NCBI GenBank assembly: GCA_034620365.1
Contig: JAQGEQ010000270.1
Coordinates: 1,054,001-1,118,000, forward strand
Length of the DNA stretch: 64,000 bases
Reading direction: 5' to 3'
DNA from: Pegea sp. RAD2-039
Lineage: Eukaryota > Chordata > Thaliacea > Salpida > Salpidae
The first letter of the stretch is position 1. Each line of letters starts with the position of its first letter. Under the pieces are notes generated by a model. That model was not told the origin of the DNA and ran no database searches. It was given only the letters and a program-made list of their open reading frames with translations. Made by a program: the position numbers and the translations under genes. Below, piece by piece: positions 49,263 to 61,797 of the stretch.

Positions 49263-52200
49263 ATGGGTAAAAAAGACCGTTCAAAAAATTCCATGAAAGG
49301 TTCTGAAAAATCAAAACGTTTGAAGAAAGAATTGTTGTTGATGTCAAATAATCTAATTCAAAGTAAAATTTGGTTTATTGACTTATATGAAGTTTTTAAA
49401 CTATTTTAGATATGATTAGAAAATGAATCATTAAAGAATATTTTGATTTTCAATACTTATGAAGTAGTTTTTAATTTTATTACAATGTAAGCTACAAATG
49501 CACTTTTATTATTTTTATCTCATAAGTCTTTCAATTATCTCCAAACAATTGCACAAATAAAAACTTTCAAAATTGTTTTGAGTTTAATAATTTAATAAAT
49601 GTTTATTTTTTTCATAATCATAAAAGTTTCAATTTTATAATTATTTTTCTAGTGTGTATTCAAAACCATAATGTCTCAGATGACTGGGAATGTTTTGTTG
49701 ATATTTATAAAGCAGTTGAGTTGTTTAAAAGAAAACAAAATAAAGGTATGGTTAAACTAAACTGCATTTTTAGTTTAAACATTAATCATGATGATTTTAA
49801 AACTAAGTGAAAGATTTTGATTGTTATTGATTTGATAAATCTTTGAATATCAATTCAAGCATTGTTTATTCTTTCTGGCTGAAAATATTTTAATTCTACT
49901 ATAAGCAAAATTTGGTTGAATTTCAGGAATAAAAACTATAAAGCCAGTAAGTAGAGTTGATACTATTCCAAATTTTGAAAAGTGGTTAAATGAAAATGGT
50001 GTCATCTCTTCTAATATCAAACTTGATGAAGTTAAATCTGGAGGACTTGGATTTCTAGCCACTAATGATATTAAGGTAATTTTTCTATTTTAAAATCAAT
50101 CTAATACTTTTATATTCATGTATATAATTTGGTAATTAGTTTTCTTACTCACTGTTAAAAATAATTAAGCTTTTGTATCTTTAATTTAGTAGCTTAACTT
50201 TTAACTTAATTACTTCTTTTTTAACTTAAATTTATTTAACTTTTGTTTTATTATAGATTTTTTAATAGTAATACAATCAATAGTGGAATTGGTTTGATGA
50301 ATTTTAAATGTTATAACATCAATTTTTTCAGGAGGGACAACTTTTGACAACTATCTCTGAAAGAGTGATGATAAAAGTATCAGATGCTAGAAAGTCTTAT
50401 TTGGGTGATCAGAATACTTTTATCACAAACTCACCCCCATATTTTCTCACTTGAATTCTTTACTCAAACTAGAAAAATATTTCTGAATTTATGAGACTAT
50501 TAATAAATTTCATGTAATGCTGGCATCAAATGGGTTTTATTGATTCCCTAATCTTTTTTTATACAATTTATAAAATCAAATAAAGATTTATTTTTCTTTT
50601 TGATAATCTTATTATTTGTATTTAACAGAAGTTATTATTTCAAATGTTTGATTTTAATAATTTTTTAGGTCGTTCTATTGAACAAAGTGAAATGCTTTTA
50701 AGGATGCCTAATGTGCTGTTGGCTCTTTTTTTACATTGTGAAAAGTACAAACCTGATTCTTTTTACAAACCTTATTTAGGTGAGTTTGTTTAGTTTACAT
50801 TAAACATGATTTTATTCTTTCAGTAACTATTACGTTGAACAAATCTGATATATTTAAATCAAATTAATTTATCATATTTTGTAATCATGATTTATAAAAT
50901 ACTAAAACTTAATCTAACTTTCATATAATTTTGTTTATTTTATTTTTAAACATCTTAATATATTATCTATATTTTCAAACTTTTACAACAGATATATTGC
51001 CTTCTAAATTCAACACTACCCTTTACTTTAGCCCTGACGAGCTGAAATATCTGAAAGACACTAAAGTTCTTGGTCAGTTTCTTTCTTGAACAAATTTTTT
51101 TGAAACTAAAACCAACTTGACAAAATCTAATCTATTTTTTTGAACAGGAACTGCTGTCAATCATTATAAATCTATTGTTCGGCAGTTTGCTGTTTTGTAT
51201 CAGATGTTGAATCTGAAAACAACTAACAGTGAAATTCCTGATGCAGCGATAGAAATGTTTGATTTTGATGCTTACAAATGGGCTGTGTCAGCAGTAACTA
51301 CCAGACAGAACAAAATTCCGAAAGGTCATCACATTTGTCATTAAAACATTCCTAGTTTGCTACGTTACTTTTTGGTGTAACACTTTTATAAAAACTCTTA
51401 ACTTTCGAATGAAATATTAACTTTAAATGAGATTTACTTAATTTTATGATTCAAATTTATTTTCAATCTTTATTTTTTAATTTTCACTTTTAAATATTTT
51501 ATGAATGTTAGGTTGCTGTGAAAGCTCTGGTTGTGGTCAAGACCCATTTGATTTGGCCCTGATTCCTTTTTGGGACATGTTTAACCACAGTAGTGGCCAG
51601 GTTTGTGTTGATCCACCTAAACAACAACTTTTTCTACTTTTATTTAGATGAGTACTGTATACAACAATGAACTTAAATCGATAGTTTGCGTTGCTATGAA
51701 AGATTTCCACCCTAGCGACGAAGTTACTATTTGTTACGGTTCTCGACCTAACTCAGAACTTCTTGTTCATAATGGCTTTGTGTTGACTGATAATCCCTAC
51801 GATGAAGTCTACATCGCATTTGGTGAATATCTGATAGGCATCAGATCAGTAAATTTCAGTTTGAATCTTTTACTATTTGAAGGTGTGAGTAGTAAAGACC
51901 CATTGTACGTGAAGCGTGTGTCTCTACTTGCTCGATTTTCAATCGAAGCTAGCAGTTACTTTACACTTAAGAAGATGCAATCTGTGTCCCTACCTAGGGA
52001 GCTGCTGATCTTCTTAAGGGTCTTTCATATGTCAAGTGGTAAAAGATATCAACTTCATTTCACTGCTAGATTAATCCTCAAACTTGCGATTTAATCTTCA
52101 GATGAGCTAGATAAATGGTTTGCATCTGATGTCAAGGATCTAATTGCTCTTCAAGATGTTTCGAAGATGAGTAAATCTGAGGAAGTCATGTGGAAATTTT

Positions 52201-52576
52201 TGAAGAATCGACTTCAACTACTGTTGATGCGAATTGATAAAACGGTTTGTTGCTTCATTTGTTTATTGTGATGAGGAAGCTGTTTGGACTTGTTACCTTT
52301 TGTAGATGAATCTGATCTTATTAGATAAGTTTCCAAGTAACAACAGCAAACTTGCCGTTGCTCTGAGAGCCGAAGAGAAGAAGATTATTGAATCGTATTT
52401 GGAGTTTTGTGATCAAATGGAAACTCGACAGCAAGCTGTTTCGGATGAAGTACAACAAAATGAGACAACTGAAGGAGGTAAACGAAGTTTTGGGCGAAAA
52501 AATATCTTTTTCATTCCAATACATTTCAGAAGAGAAAAAGGTTTCTGACGATTTAAAAGACACTGAAAAAGAATAG
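49263..52576 (+). CDS. SETD3: SETD3, actin-histidine N-methyltransferase
   Basis: Twelve exons: 49263-49362, 49653-49745, 49927-50075, 50332-50404, 50669-50779, 50992-51072, 51148-51324, 51512-51600, 51648-52038, 52102-52244, 52306-52477, 52530-52576. They join in phase to 541 residues. The start MGKKDRSK resembles the family's basic N-terminus. The split SET domain has GGLGFLATNDI, YKWAVSAVTTRQNKIP, then WDMFNHSS with the cofactor-binding Asn-His (about 286-287). It ends with VTICYGSRPNSELLVHNGF, including the catalytic-site Tyr (about 321). The Rubisco LSMT-type substrate-binding helical domain follows, and the tail is charged. SETD3 methylates the conserved His73 of actin in the cytoplasm. 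Just before the NH motif is a Cys-rich insert (CC then C) that I do not recall from vertebrate SETD3. NOL6 lies convergent, 631 bp away. Confidence 0.93.
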
Positions 52577-53207
52577 CAAGATGAAAAAGTTGATCTATTT
52601 GTAATCAAGTGAAGTGATGAATCCACTTTCATCAAATCATCTAATTTATTTCACTTTAAACAGCTTTTCTCCAATCAATTGAAATCGGCTTCGACCCCTT
52701 CTTGCCTTTGTAACTTCTAATAACTTATTTTCATCTTTTTTTGATTCTACTTTTAAATAGATGAAGAATCAGTTTAGGTCATTAAATACAAATATCTTGA
52801 AGTAAACTGAATAAAAGAATTCTTTAAACTAATTTGTCAAACTAGTTACCATGTAGTAATCACTCACTATTTATCAATTGGCTTCAGCAGAGGGTTAAAG
52901 TAAATATTTGAAAGATGAAAGAGATAGAGAGTAGAGGATGGTACTTGGGACATTTCAATTTCACTGAAGCTTTAAATTTTTTAATCTAATTAAGAGCTAT
53001 CAAGTAATATCTCCAAATACAAAATTATTTGAACACCATGCTTTCAACGAGGTTGTGTTAAACTGATGAACCTTCTAAGCACAAATATCATTTTGTTACT
53101 AACCACCTCTTAGCAAGTAGAATCATTAGGATTTTTATCAATTTTCAAATACTACAAACTTTAATTTATAATTCATTTTTATTTGTTTCAAATTTTGTCA
53201 CACAACT
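52577..53207. other. Convergent 3' spacer between SETD3 and NOL6
   Basis: Contains AATAAA at 52810-52815 (plus, for SETD3) and TTTATT at 53178-53183 (minus-strand AATAAA, for NOL6). The two 3' ends need not overlap. No gene seen. Confidence 0.65.
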
Positions 53208-56200
53208 TTATGATTTCACATAAATAGAATCAACTAGTCCACGACCTATCACTTCAAAATCCTGAATAATTGTGGCAACATTCAAAGTGACTTGTCCCTT
53301 ATTATCCTGGCTACTCATACAAGCGCTTGTAGCGATCTAACAATCATAAAATAATCACTTTAATACTTTCAAGTAGTTAATAACTGCAAAAAAAACTATC
53401 ATCAAATACTCCTACCTTAAAAGGACGTGGCTTGTTGATATTGGGTCGCCACAACACACCGATGTCGCAATGACCATGTTTGTTGTAGAAAAACATCGCA
53501 TATTCCCCAAACAATCTCTGCTCAGTAAAAACTGTTAGCTCGAATTAACTATTCCATCGACAAACCTCAAGTTGTTCAACGTATTTAGCAACTGGGTCGA
53601 AGTCAACTACAGGAAATACTTCAGGGACAACACTACGGACTGGCTTGTTGATTTGATATTTGTTAAAGTTTAGTTCAAACTGTCTTGGAATCCATTCTTT
53701 TCGGAGGTTTATTACAACATCATAAACCTTTCGTGAATCAAAAGGTGTAAATAGAACCTGTCGTAAAATCAAATCACAATTGATGATTTCATCAACAAAT
53801 CATCATTTACATTCAAATCTTCTTGTAGAGATTTTTCGGACATAAGTGTTCCTTCCAGAGTAGAGATAGCATCTTCTGCAAGCTCTCGGAGTCTTCGCAT
53901 TACTACTCTACTGGGCTTCAGAAAAGTCGACCAGGATTTGATCTTCTCAGAGGGCGTGAAGATGCACATTTGTGGCAAAACAGATCTGTTTTCTTTGAAG
54001 TAGTTCTGAATTGAATCGATATCTGCATCTGAATTAAACATTTCGGGTTTATTCGAGAAATCCTTCATTGAAATCTAGTATTTCACCTTTTAGTTGATTA
54101 TTGAAATCAACAATTAGAGGTTCCTCGCCAAAATTGAATGATGCTAGCAGCTTGAGAAATCTCAGAAAAGCGGTGGTAGAGCTCCTAGAAATACGAATTT
54201 TGTTGACATCTATTACAGTTAAGTTACTTTAAGCAGTAAATTATTCAAAATCACAAAAACTAAACAGATGTAAACAAATATTTGCATCAAAGATAGAAAT
54301 AAGACGAACTGCGGTGGTAAAAAGGGACAACTATTAGTGTAGACATATGCCATTAATAGATCAGCTGTTTCTTCAGTGATTTGATTAGAAAACATGTGAA
54401 AATTCAGCCATTTCTTAGCTAGTCTACATCCTCTTCCATAAGTTTCATATCTCTGTTGTAATCTGATAGAAAAAGTCTAATTAAAAATCTTCAAAGAACT
54501 TTTTTATTCGACTTAAAAATATTTCAAGATGTCAAAATATAAAATTGTAAACTGACCCATGCAAGTGACTGGTTAATAAAGGCAAATATTGAGTTTTATA
54601 TTCAAGAAAATTTGATTCTTTTGTGTCCCTAAATCTTAAAAGTCCTTCCGGAGATTGTTCAGTCTTCATCAAAACAGCTTCTCGATGATAAGCGACAATT
54701 ACTCGGAAAACAAAACCATTCTGAAAAGGCAACAAGTTTAAAAATAAATCAAATGAAAAAGAAGTTAGAAACCTTCAAAATATCCACATGACATGGTGAA
54801 GGCAGACACAAGAGTTTTTTGAATTTCTTCAGCTCCTCTGCAATCGTGATGTGAAACGCAGCTTTAATCCGTTGAATTGCATCAACATCATCAGGCCATT
54901 GACTACTTCCTTCCATATTACAAACAACTGTCGATAAATCAATGATTAATATCTTCGAAAAGTTATCAAATCCGGATTACTTTCAATCGGTTGCACATAA
55001 GAGGGACATGCGAGTGATGGGAAGGGGATTTGTACCTTAATCCCATCCACTTCTGTCATCTTTAACTTCCCTTTTGCATGAATGACAGATGGAACAAAAA
55101 CCTGAAAGATACCTTCATGGAAATATTCAATTTGAGATGCTAACATATACCTCTGTGTATCGTAGAACAGAAGAAATTCCCTGGATGTTGGTGATTGAAA
55201 GAGGTAGGTTGAGACCTCGGATTAATTCACATAAGTTATTGCACGAGTTGACAACTTCTTTATTGAGTTCATCACCTGCAAATTACCACAAGATGTGAGA
55301 ATGAAATGAGAAATTCAGAGATACCAACCAGTTCCTTCGTAACCCAGTTTACTAAAATCTGGCATTGACTGAAAGTTCAACGTTAAAGCTTGATCAAGAA
55401 GATTAGTGGGGAACACTAGCCCCGATTGAGGAATTCCACAATGTCTAAACATCACAGAAATAGAAACTTCAAAAATATTTATTTAAAGCAAACAGAGCAA
55501 ACCTCTTCAAGACATATTGACAGATCTGAGTAACGACGTTTCTCTTATCCATCGATGTAGTGCAATCCCAATAAACTGCTTCTAGAATTGAAGTGTCTTT
55601 AAATCTTCGGATTTCAGAAAGTTCTCCCCAAAACTCTCGGAAGTCTGCAGCCTATAAAGATTAGATGATAACAAAACATCTGAGACACAATTTCTAATTT
55701 ATATTAAATCCCACAGGACACTTACTTCAGGTTGATTAGCCTCAGGACCCTTTTCAAGGACACGATCGTACTCTGAAGAACCAAAACAGAACCCGATTGA
55801 GAGGAAATTATTGGTTTGGTTCCAAAATGGGGCAGATTGTTGAATATTCCACTGAAAAAAATCATTTCAAGTTTTGATAAATAAATTTTAGTAAATTGTT
55901 TAATAGTAAGACTCATATTGTGATTAGTATCAAGCTCAGTTAGTAGTAGAAGTTTAAACTAATCAAATTTACTCACATTTTGATAGGTATGATATTTAAT
56001 TCCATATCCTTTAATTCGAGTATTCAGGGCTTTTTTCAGAGTTGAAATAATAGCTGAAAGTCCCACTGAGATACAATTTCCTCCAAAGTCCAAAACTCCT
56101 CCCTCTAATTTTCGACGTTTACACACTTTTTGAAACAAGCTGGTTTTTGGAAAACTGAAATAGCGTTGAGAAGATTATGAAGAACTGTATTGAGTCGTAA

Positions 56201-58527
56201 ATTAGGAAACTTACTGCATAATAAAGTCGTACTTTTCAACAAAAGATACAGACTTCATAAAAACTGAATCAAATCCATACTGCTTCTTTTCAAAAGCTTC
56301 TAATGAAAGTTTTGCTTCGTTTTTCACCTGATAACAAAAAGTTAGTTGTTTACAACATACAGGTAACTAGATACAGTTAATTAATGCCACAGACCTGCTC
56401 ATATGTTTCTTCTGATAGAGAATGAAAAAGATTGATATTTCCACTTGGGCCAATGAACACAAGAGAAAAGTGCTCCTGGAAATCTTGTATTTGATCTTTA
56501 TCATCATCAAATGAAATCCCGTTTTTGGCCAAATCATTTTGAACTGAAATCAGTTAATTGTTAAATATCAATGAATGAAAAAGTTTAATCATCAAACGAT
56601 TGATGACTATGAGATTTAGCAAATAAAAACTTGAAAATAGATTTAAATTATTTGTTAATGCCTAATAAGTTTCTTCTGAATTTCTACACAATAAAATTTA
56701 ACTTTTTTCAAATTTAATTCAAAAGTTTTCATACCCATATAGTTAAAAAATAAACGGATAATTTGAAGGTTGCTCATTCCCTGTCTGATCTTATTGATTT
56801 GGATAAGGTATGCGAGAATCATAGAAACAAGAAAGCCATTAAAAGGACCAAAACCCTGTAAATAAAGTAACAAAAAATTAAAATATAAATAAATAGGACT
56901 TAAAGATGATCATAAAGAAAATATACAAAAGTAAAAAATAAAATCCCATTTCAATGATCACATTGAAATTTTCATGAAGATAAACAGAACAATAAAATAT
57001 ATCAATTACCTGATCAAAACCTCTTTGATGTAACCAAACTTTTAATAAACGAATTGCTTCTTTTAAGCCATCAAATTTTTCACATATTTCTTGAAGATAA
57101 CTTAAATGATACTCCATCAAAATATCACTCATAATCAAACTGTTGCAATGTGGGGTTGGATTTATAGTATCTGTTTCAAAATCATTTTAAAATTCATTTA
57201 TTTAATTTACAACAATATTACGTGAATTCTAACAAATCAAATGTCCTTTTATTCATCAAATCAAATCTTTTGAAGTCGAAAGTGTGTTAAATGAAAAAAT
57301 TGAGTTTTGTATTTCAATATCAGTACTGTTAATAAGCATGAAGAAATACTTCAAAATAATCTCACCATCATCAATATCAGTGATCTTCTTTTGCTTATTA
57401 CAAAACCATTCTTTTCGAATATTACTTTTTGATGGTAAAAATCGTTTTGTCTCAACATTAAAACATTTAAATTCATCAGGGGCAACATGTATAATTATTG
57501 AGAGTGATAATACGTTCTTTTCTGAAAAAAAGATACTTTTAAACTAAAAAAAGCTTTTTCTAAAACTGTTTTACTAAAAAAGTTATTTTAATATTACATA
57601 CTTTTTGGTTTAACAACAAGAATAGGTTTCAATGGTTCTTCGTTGAAATAGGAATATTCCAAATCATAACTTCCATTTTTACTAATTGCTTCTGCTACAT
57701 AAGCCAGATAAATAGCTCGTTTTCTCAAGTATCGTTGATTTAAAAAATCTTTCTCTTGCAAACAGCTCTGTTATATAACAAAATGAAAACAGCTTTTAAA
57801 ATGTTATAACAAGAACAGCTTTACAAACCTTTGGCATGGTTAACAATAAATCAATACTTAATAGGTTTGTGATACTAATATCAATACTATAGCTTCCAAC
57901 TACATTGATATTGCTTGGTGGTGCAAATGAAAAAATGCCGTTTACTTTAGGTGGTCCACAGTTAAATGGAACTTTGACATTCTCCAAATTATTTTTCAAA
58001 TTATGAATCTAAAATGATGATATCAAAATTATAAATAATAATAAATAATTATCAGAAAGCTTAAATCAATACATTATTTATATTTTTAACTTAATTAATC
58101 TTAAAACTAATAACTTTTACAATAGAGATAAAGTTTTATAAGCATATATTAACAATAATTAATTTGATAAATTATATACCTCATGATTTGCTTTTGTTTT
58201 AATATTTAAAATAACCTCTCTTAAATCACTTAGGACATTTATTATGGAATTTCGTTGGTCTGTGTTCACTGTTATTTCACGAAGCATTTCATGAATCTGT
58301 TTATGAAAATTAAAAGTTTAAAAATTAGTTGATTGAAAAATAAAAGTTCACTAAAACTAATGATTAAAAAGACAAACCTGCAATTTGATCAGATTTGAAT
58401 GAAATAAAAGTTCAGATTCACGTAAATTTTTCAGTTCTTCATTTGTTGGTGGTTTATAAAGTGAGTTTTTAGGCATTTTAGCTGGTTTTGAGCCATCTGA
58501 GTCTACAGCAGCAACTAATTCACCCAT
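53208..58527 (-). CDS. NOL6: NOL6 (Nrap), nucleolar small-subunit processome protein
   Basis: Twenty-three exons: 58378-58527, 58180-58296, 57829-58008, 57602-57767, 57366-57521, 57010-57170, 56735-56855, 56395-56543, 56215-56327, 55977-56154, 55726-55851, 55503-55651, 55329-55444, 55151-55275, 54981-55101, 54773-54927, 54557-54720, 54310-54462, 54112-54184, 53811-54062, 53566-53757, 53416-53517, 53208-53336. They give about 1115 residues, close to the human length. Landmarks in order: LYKPPTNEELKNL, LFHSNLIKLQ, VVGSYSIDISI, IRLLKVWLHQRGFDQ, FGPFNGFLVSMILAY, EFWGELSEIRRFKD, GFVFRVIVAYHREA, QSPEGLLRF, LPLLTSHLHG, MFFYNKHG and IGVLWRP. The protein belongs to the U3 processome for 18S rRNA maturation and has degenerate nucleotidyltransferase/PAP-like modules. 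The junction near 54062-54112 is uncertain. A TTTCAG lies two bases before the start codon. Confidence 0.93.
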
Positions 58528-60299
58528 TGCTGAAATTTTTATTTTTATATTCTATATAAATCTAGTAAAAATTAAAATATTAGATGGAAAAAAAGTTGTT
58601 AGAACTTATTAACTGTATCAGTAAAAATAAAACAATAACATAAAACATATTTATAAATGAAAATAATGTAATAAAACTTTTGGGATTTAATAATGTAAAT
58701 AAAAACATCCAGTTAATAAAAAAAAGTTAATAAAAACTGCTTAAATTTCCAAAAGTTTATTTTTATATTATGTAAAAATCTATATTTATTGAATATATAA
58801 AATATATAATATATTTATAAATTAAGATATATACTTTAGATACAACTAACTATGAATTTAATTCAATAAAACAAAAAAAATTAAAATAATCATACTAATC
58901 TTATACATATAATATAAAGATAATTAAATAAGCTTGCTTCAGAATATTTCTTGCCTTAAAAATAAGTATAAATGAAATATAAAAACCGACAGAATCTTAT
59001 TAAATGTTTTGAGTTTTAAGAGTCATTCTAAACTTTTAAATATAGAATAACATCAAGAAAAGAATTAATTATGATAATGACTAAATACAACTATTACAGC
59101 GCAATAAAAAACAATTAAGTTGAATAAAATCTATTAAATTATCGGCCGCATTATGATCCAAACAAAAATCTACACTTTTAGTCAGGGACCACATGTATGT
59201 TATAAAAAGTTTAGAAAGTTTAGACTCAGCATTCACAAATTACAACTTTCTACATATAAAAACGGAGACAGTTTTACAAAAACGTTTTTAAAAGCTTGTG
59301 GTGAAACAAAAATTTACAATTAATTTTGATATTTTGTCTACTAAACTTTAGTAAGATAGTTAAAATATTTATTAAAATGTTTTAACACTTTTCCATGAGA
59401 AGTGTTATCGCCAGAGTTAGTTCTTACATAAGTTAAACTGACATTTAGTGTTAAGTCAGAATCAGTTTAAATTTTGGTTTGCACATAAAACTTTTCAATT
59501 ATTTAATTATTATAAAAATATATTTTAAAAATCTTTAATGACTAAGGTGGGACGTTGGCGATAGTGTAAATGTTGGCATTTACAGAAAATCTTTTTAATG
59601 GACTCAGAAAACTTATATATAAATACATATAGAAAATTTACCCAGATATAAATTGCTTGTATCTGCTGACTTTACTTGCAGATGACTATTTTAGAAACTG
59701 TGAAAAAGTTTGCAGGTGCTTAATCAACCTTATAAGAAAATATTTTATAGAATCTTAACTGGCCAGCTTCTTAGAAATAATTAAATATTAAAAGATTTCA
59801 GCTAGACTCCAAAACTTTTAAGTTTTCTACTAAAACTATTTCATTGCAATTAGAAATAAAATGTCAAACAGAAAGAGTAGTTTAAAATTTTAAAATCTTT
59901 GCTAGAAAATATTATACTTTATTTAAACTGAAATGTTGTGAAATTTGTCATTTGTTCAAAGTGTAAGGGAAAATCTGGCAGCTAACTGTATAAAATCAAT
60001 CAGAGCGTTTTGCTGGTCATTATAAATACCATTAACTATTACTGATCATATTTTTTTTTAATGAAAAAGTTGTTAGAAATGATCAAGACCCAAAATGTAG
60101 TTAGCATATTTAATTAGATGAAAGAATAAAATTTAACAAATTAGCTTAATTTTAGAATAAATAATAATGAAAAGAAATATATCTATGTGTAAAAGTTTGG
60201 CAGAAATAAATTAATCTTTCTGCTTTTATATTATTTTTCTATCTTAGCAGCTCAGAATCCAGCCCACAAAGTCTGAACTTACAACTTTTTCTCGTAAAC
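58528..60299. other. Intergenic, no gene seen
   Basis: Very AT-rich. Upstream side of NOL6. The 3' part (from about 59150) could belong to the LINE that becomes recognisable at 60300, but nothing there aligns convincingly. Confidence 0.45.
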
Positions 60300-61110
60300 C
60301 AGCTGAAAATTAACCTTGAACTAATTTTCCATCAATGGATATCTTCGGTCCTAAACCTTGGCATTACTCTATCATCTGACTTTAAATGGCACAATTATGT
60401 TTCCAAAATCTTTGAAAAATCAATCAACCTTGTCTTCCTTATTATAAAGACCTTTAATTCTAAGAATCCATACTTTTTTATCAATCTTTTCAAATTGAGT
60501 CTGATTCTTACGTACGTCCAATTCTTGAATACAATGTTAGTGCATGGATGCCATATCAAGTTGGTGATTAAAAAAAATCGAATCTGTTCAGGCAACATTT
60601 ACGAGATTGGTATGCAGGAAACTTAATATTAAATATGATAGTTATAAACATCGTCTCAGTCTCTTCAATTTAGATACTTTGGAAATTTTGATGATTTCTT
60701 TTTCATTAGTCCTTCCCTCAAGTTATATCAACTCAGACGACACGGATTGCATCTTAATAAGCCCATATCACCTGGTACTTTATCAGAGCAAATTTTTTCT
60801 CATACTGCACGATTAGTAGATGGAACCAGCTGCCATCAGACATTTTCATTTCAGAATCACTCGCGTTGTTCAAGCAAAAGTTGAACCGCTATAATATTGC
60901 CATTTCTAAACTGTTATTTTTCTTTTTTTTAATATTACTATAATTCTATGTAATTGTTCACTGTTATATGCTTTGAGGACTACTGAAATACCATGTGTTA
61001 CATCTTTTACTTTCTATATTTTTGGCTAAATAGATGTTATTTGTGAGAATGTGTGTTAGCGAGAGGTGCTCTCTTCAGGCACCCTCCTTCGCATTTATTG
61101 TAATTAATAA
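60300..61110 (+). mobile_element. LINE relic (jockey/CR1-like), C-terminal third
   Basis: About 60346-60600 reads VLNLGITLSSDFKWHNYVSK, then NLVFLIIKTF and LILTYVQFLNTMLV. This is the NLGV-SSDLKW to VRPILEYNS-W region following the RT palm. A frame change leads to CRKLNIKYDSYKHRLSLFNL, the YE-RL--LNL-LE block. RWNQLPSDIFISESLALFK at about 60822-60880 is the WNSLP block near the protein end. Several stops interrupt it. The same lineage as the 37300 fragment is likely. Confidence 0.8.
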
Positions 61111-61797
61111 ATCTAGTTTGTTAAGTTTATTATTTTTTATTCGCCTTAATTTCAACTTAAAAATAGTCTATGTTAACTTGTAAAGTATTGCTGATTAATG
61201 ATTACAATTAAATATTAACAAAATTTATTTTATTTTTCAAAGAAAATCAAAAGTGCAAAACTGAAAAAAATGTCGATAAAAGGCAAAAAAAAAGCAAATT
61301 TTTACAAATTAAGTATTAGAATAATTGAACATAAAACTAAAACACGGTAAAGAAAAAGCTCAGATTAAAATCTGACATTTATTTGTTTACTTGTTTTATA
61401 TTAGAGCTTTGCTGTATGAAAATTTTAATCTAAAATCAAAGAAAGCAATTTGAATAAGAAAATTTGGATTCAAGTCAGAAGTATTAAAAAATTGCATATA
61501 CAGCTTGTATAAAACATCTAGAATAAAAATCTCAAATTACATACAAATACAGCTAACGATAAATTACAAGTTTGTAAATACATCAATATAATCATTTACA
61601 GTACTTGAGTATAAAAAGATCGAAATATTTTTCATGATTTTTACTGCAGGCTCAATGGATTGTAGCTTATCAACCTCTTTATACTTCGAAATTTCAGCAG
61701 AGCGGTATTTACTTAAAAACCAATTACTAAATAGTAAATTTGATAATTTCTTGTTACTTCAATTTAAGGACGGTATAATAACTAATATTTTTAATAA
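61111..61797. other. Intergenic, no gene seen
   Basis: AT-rich spacer between the LINE relic and the 3' end of the last gene. No motif recognised. Confidence 0.45.
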
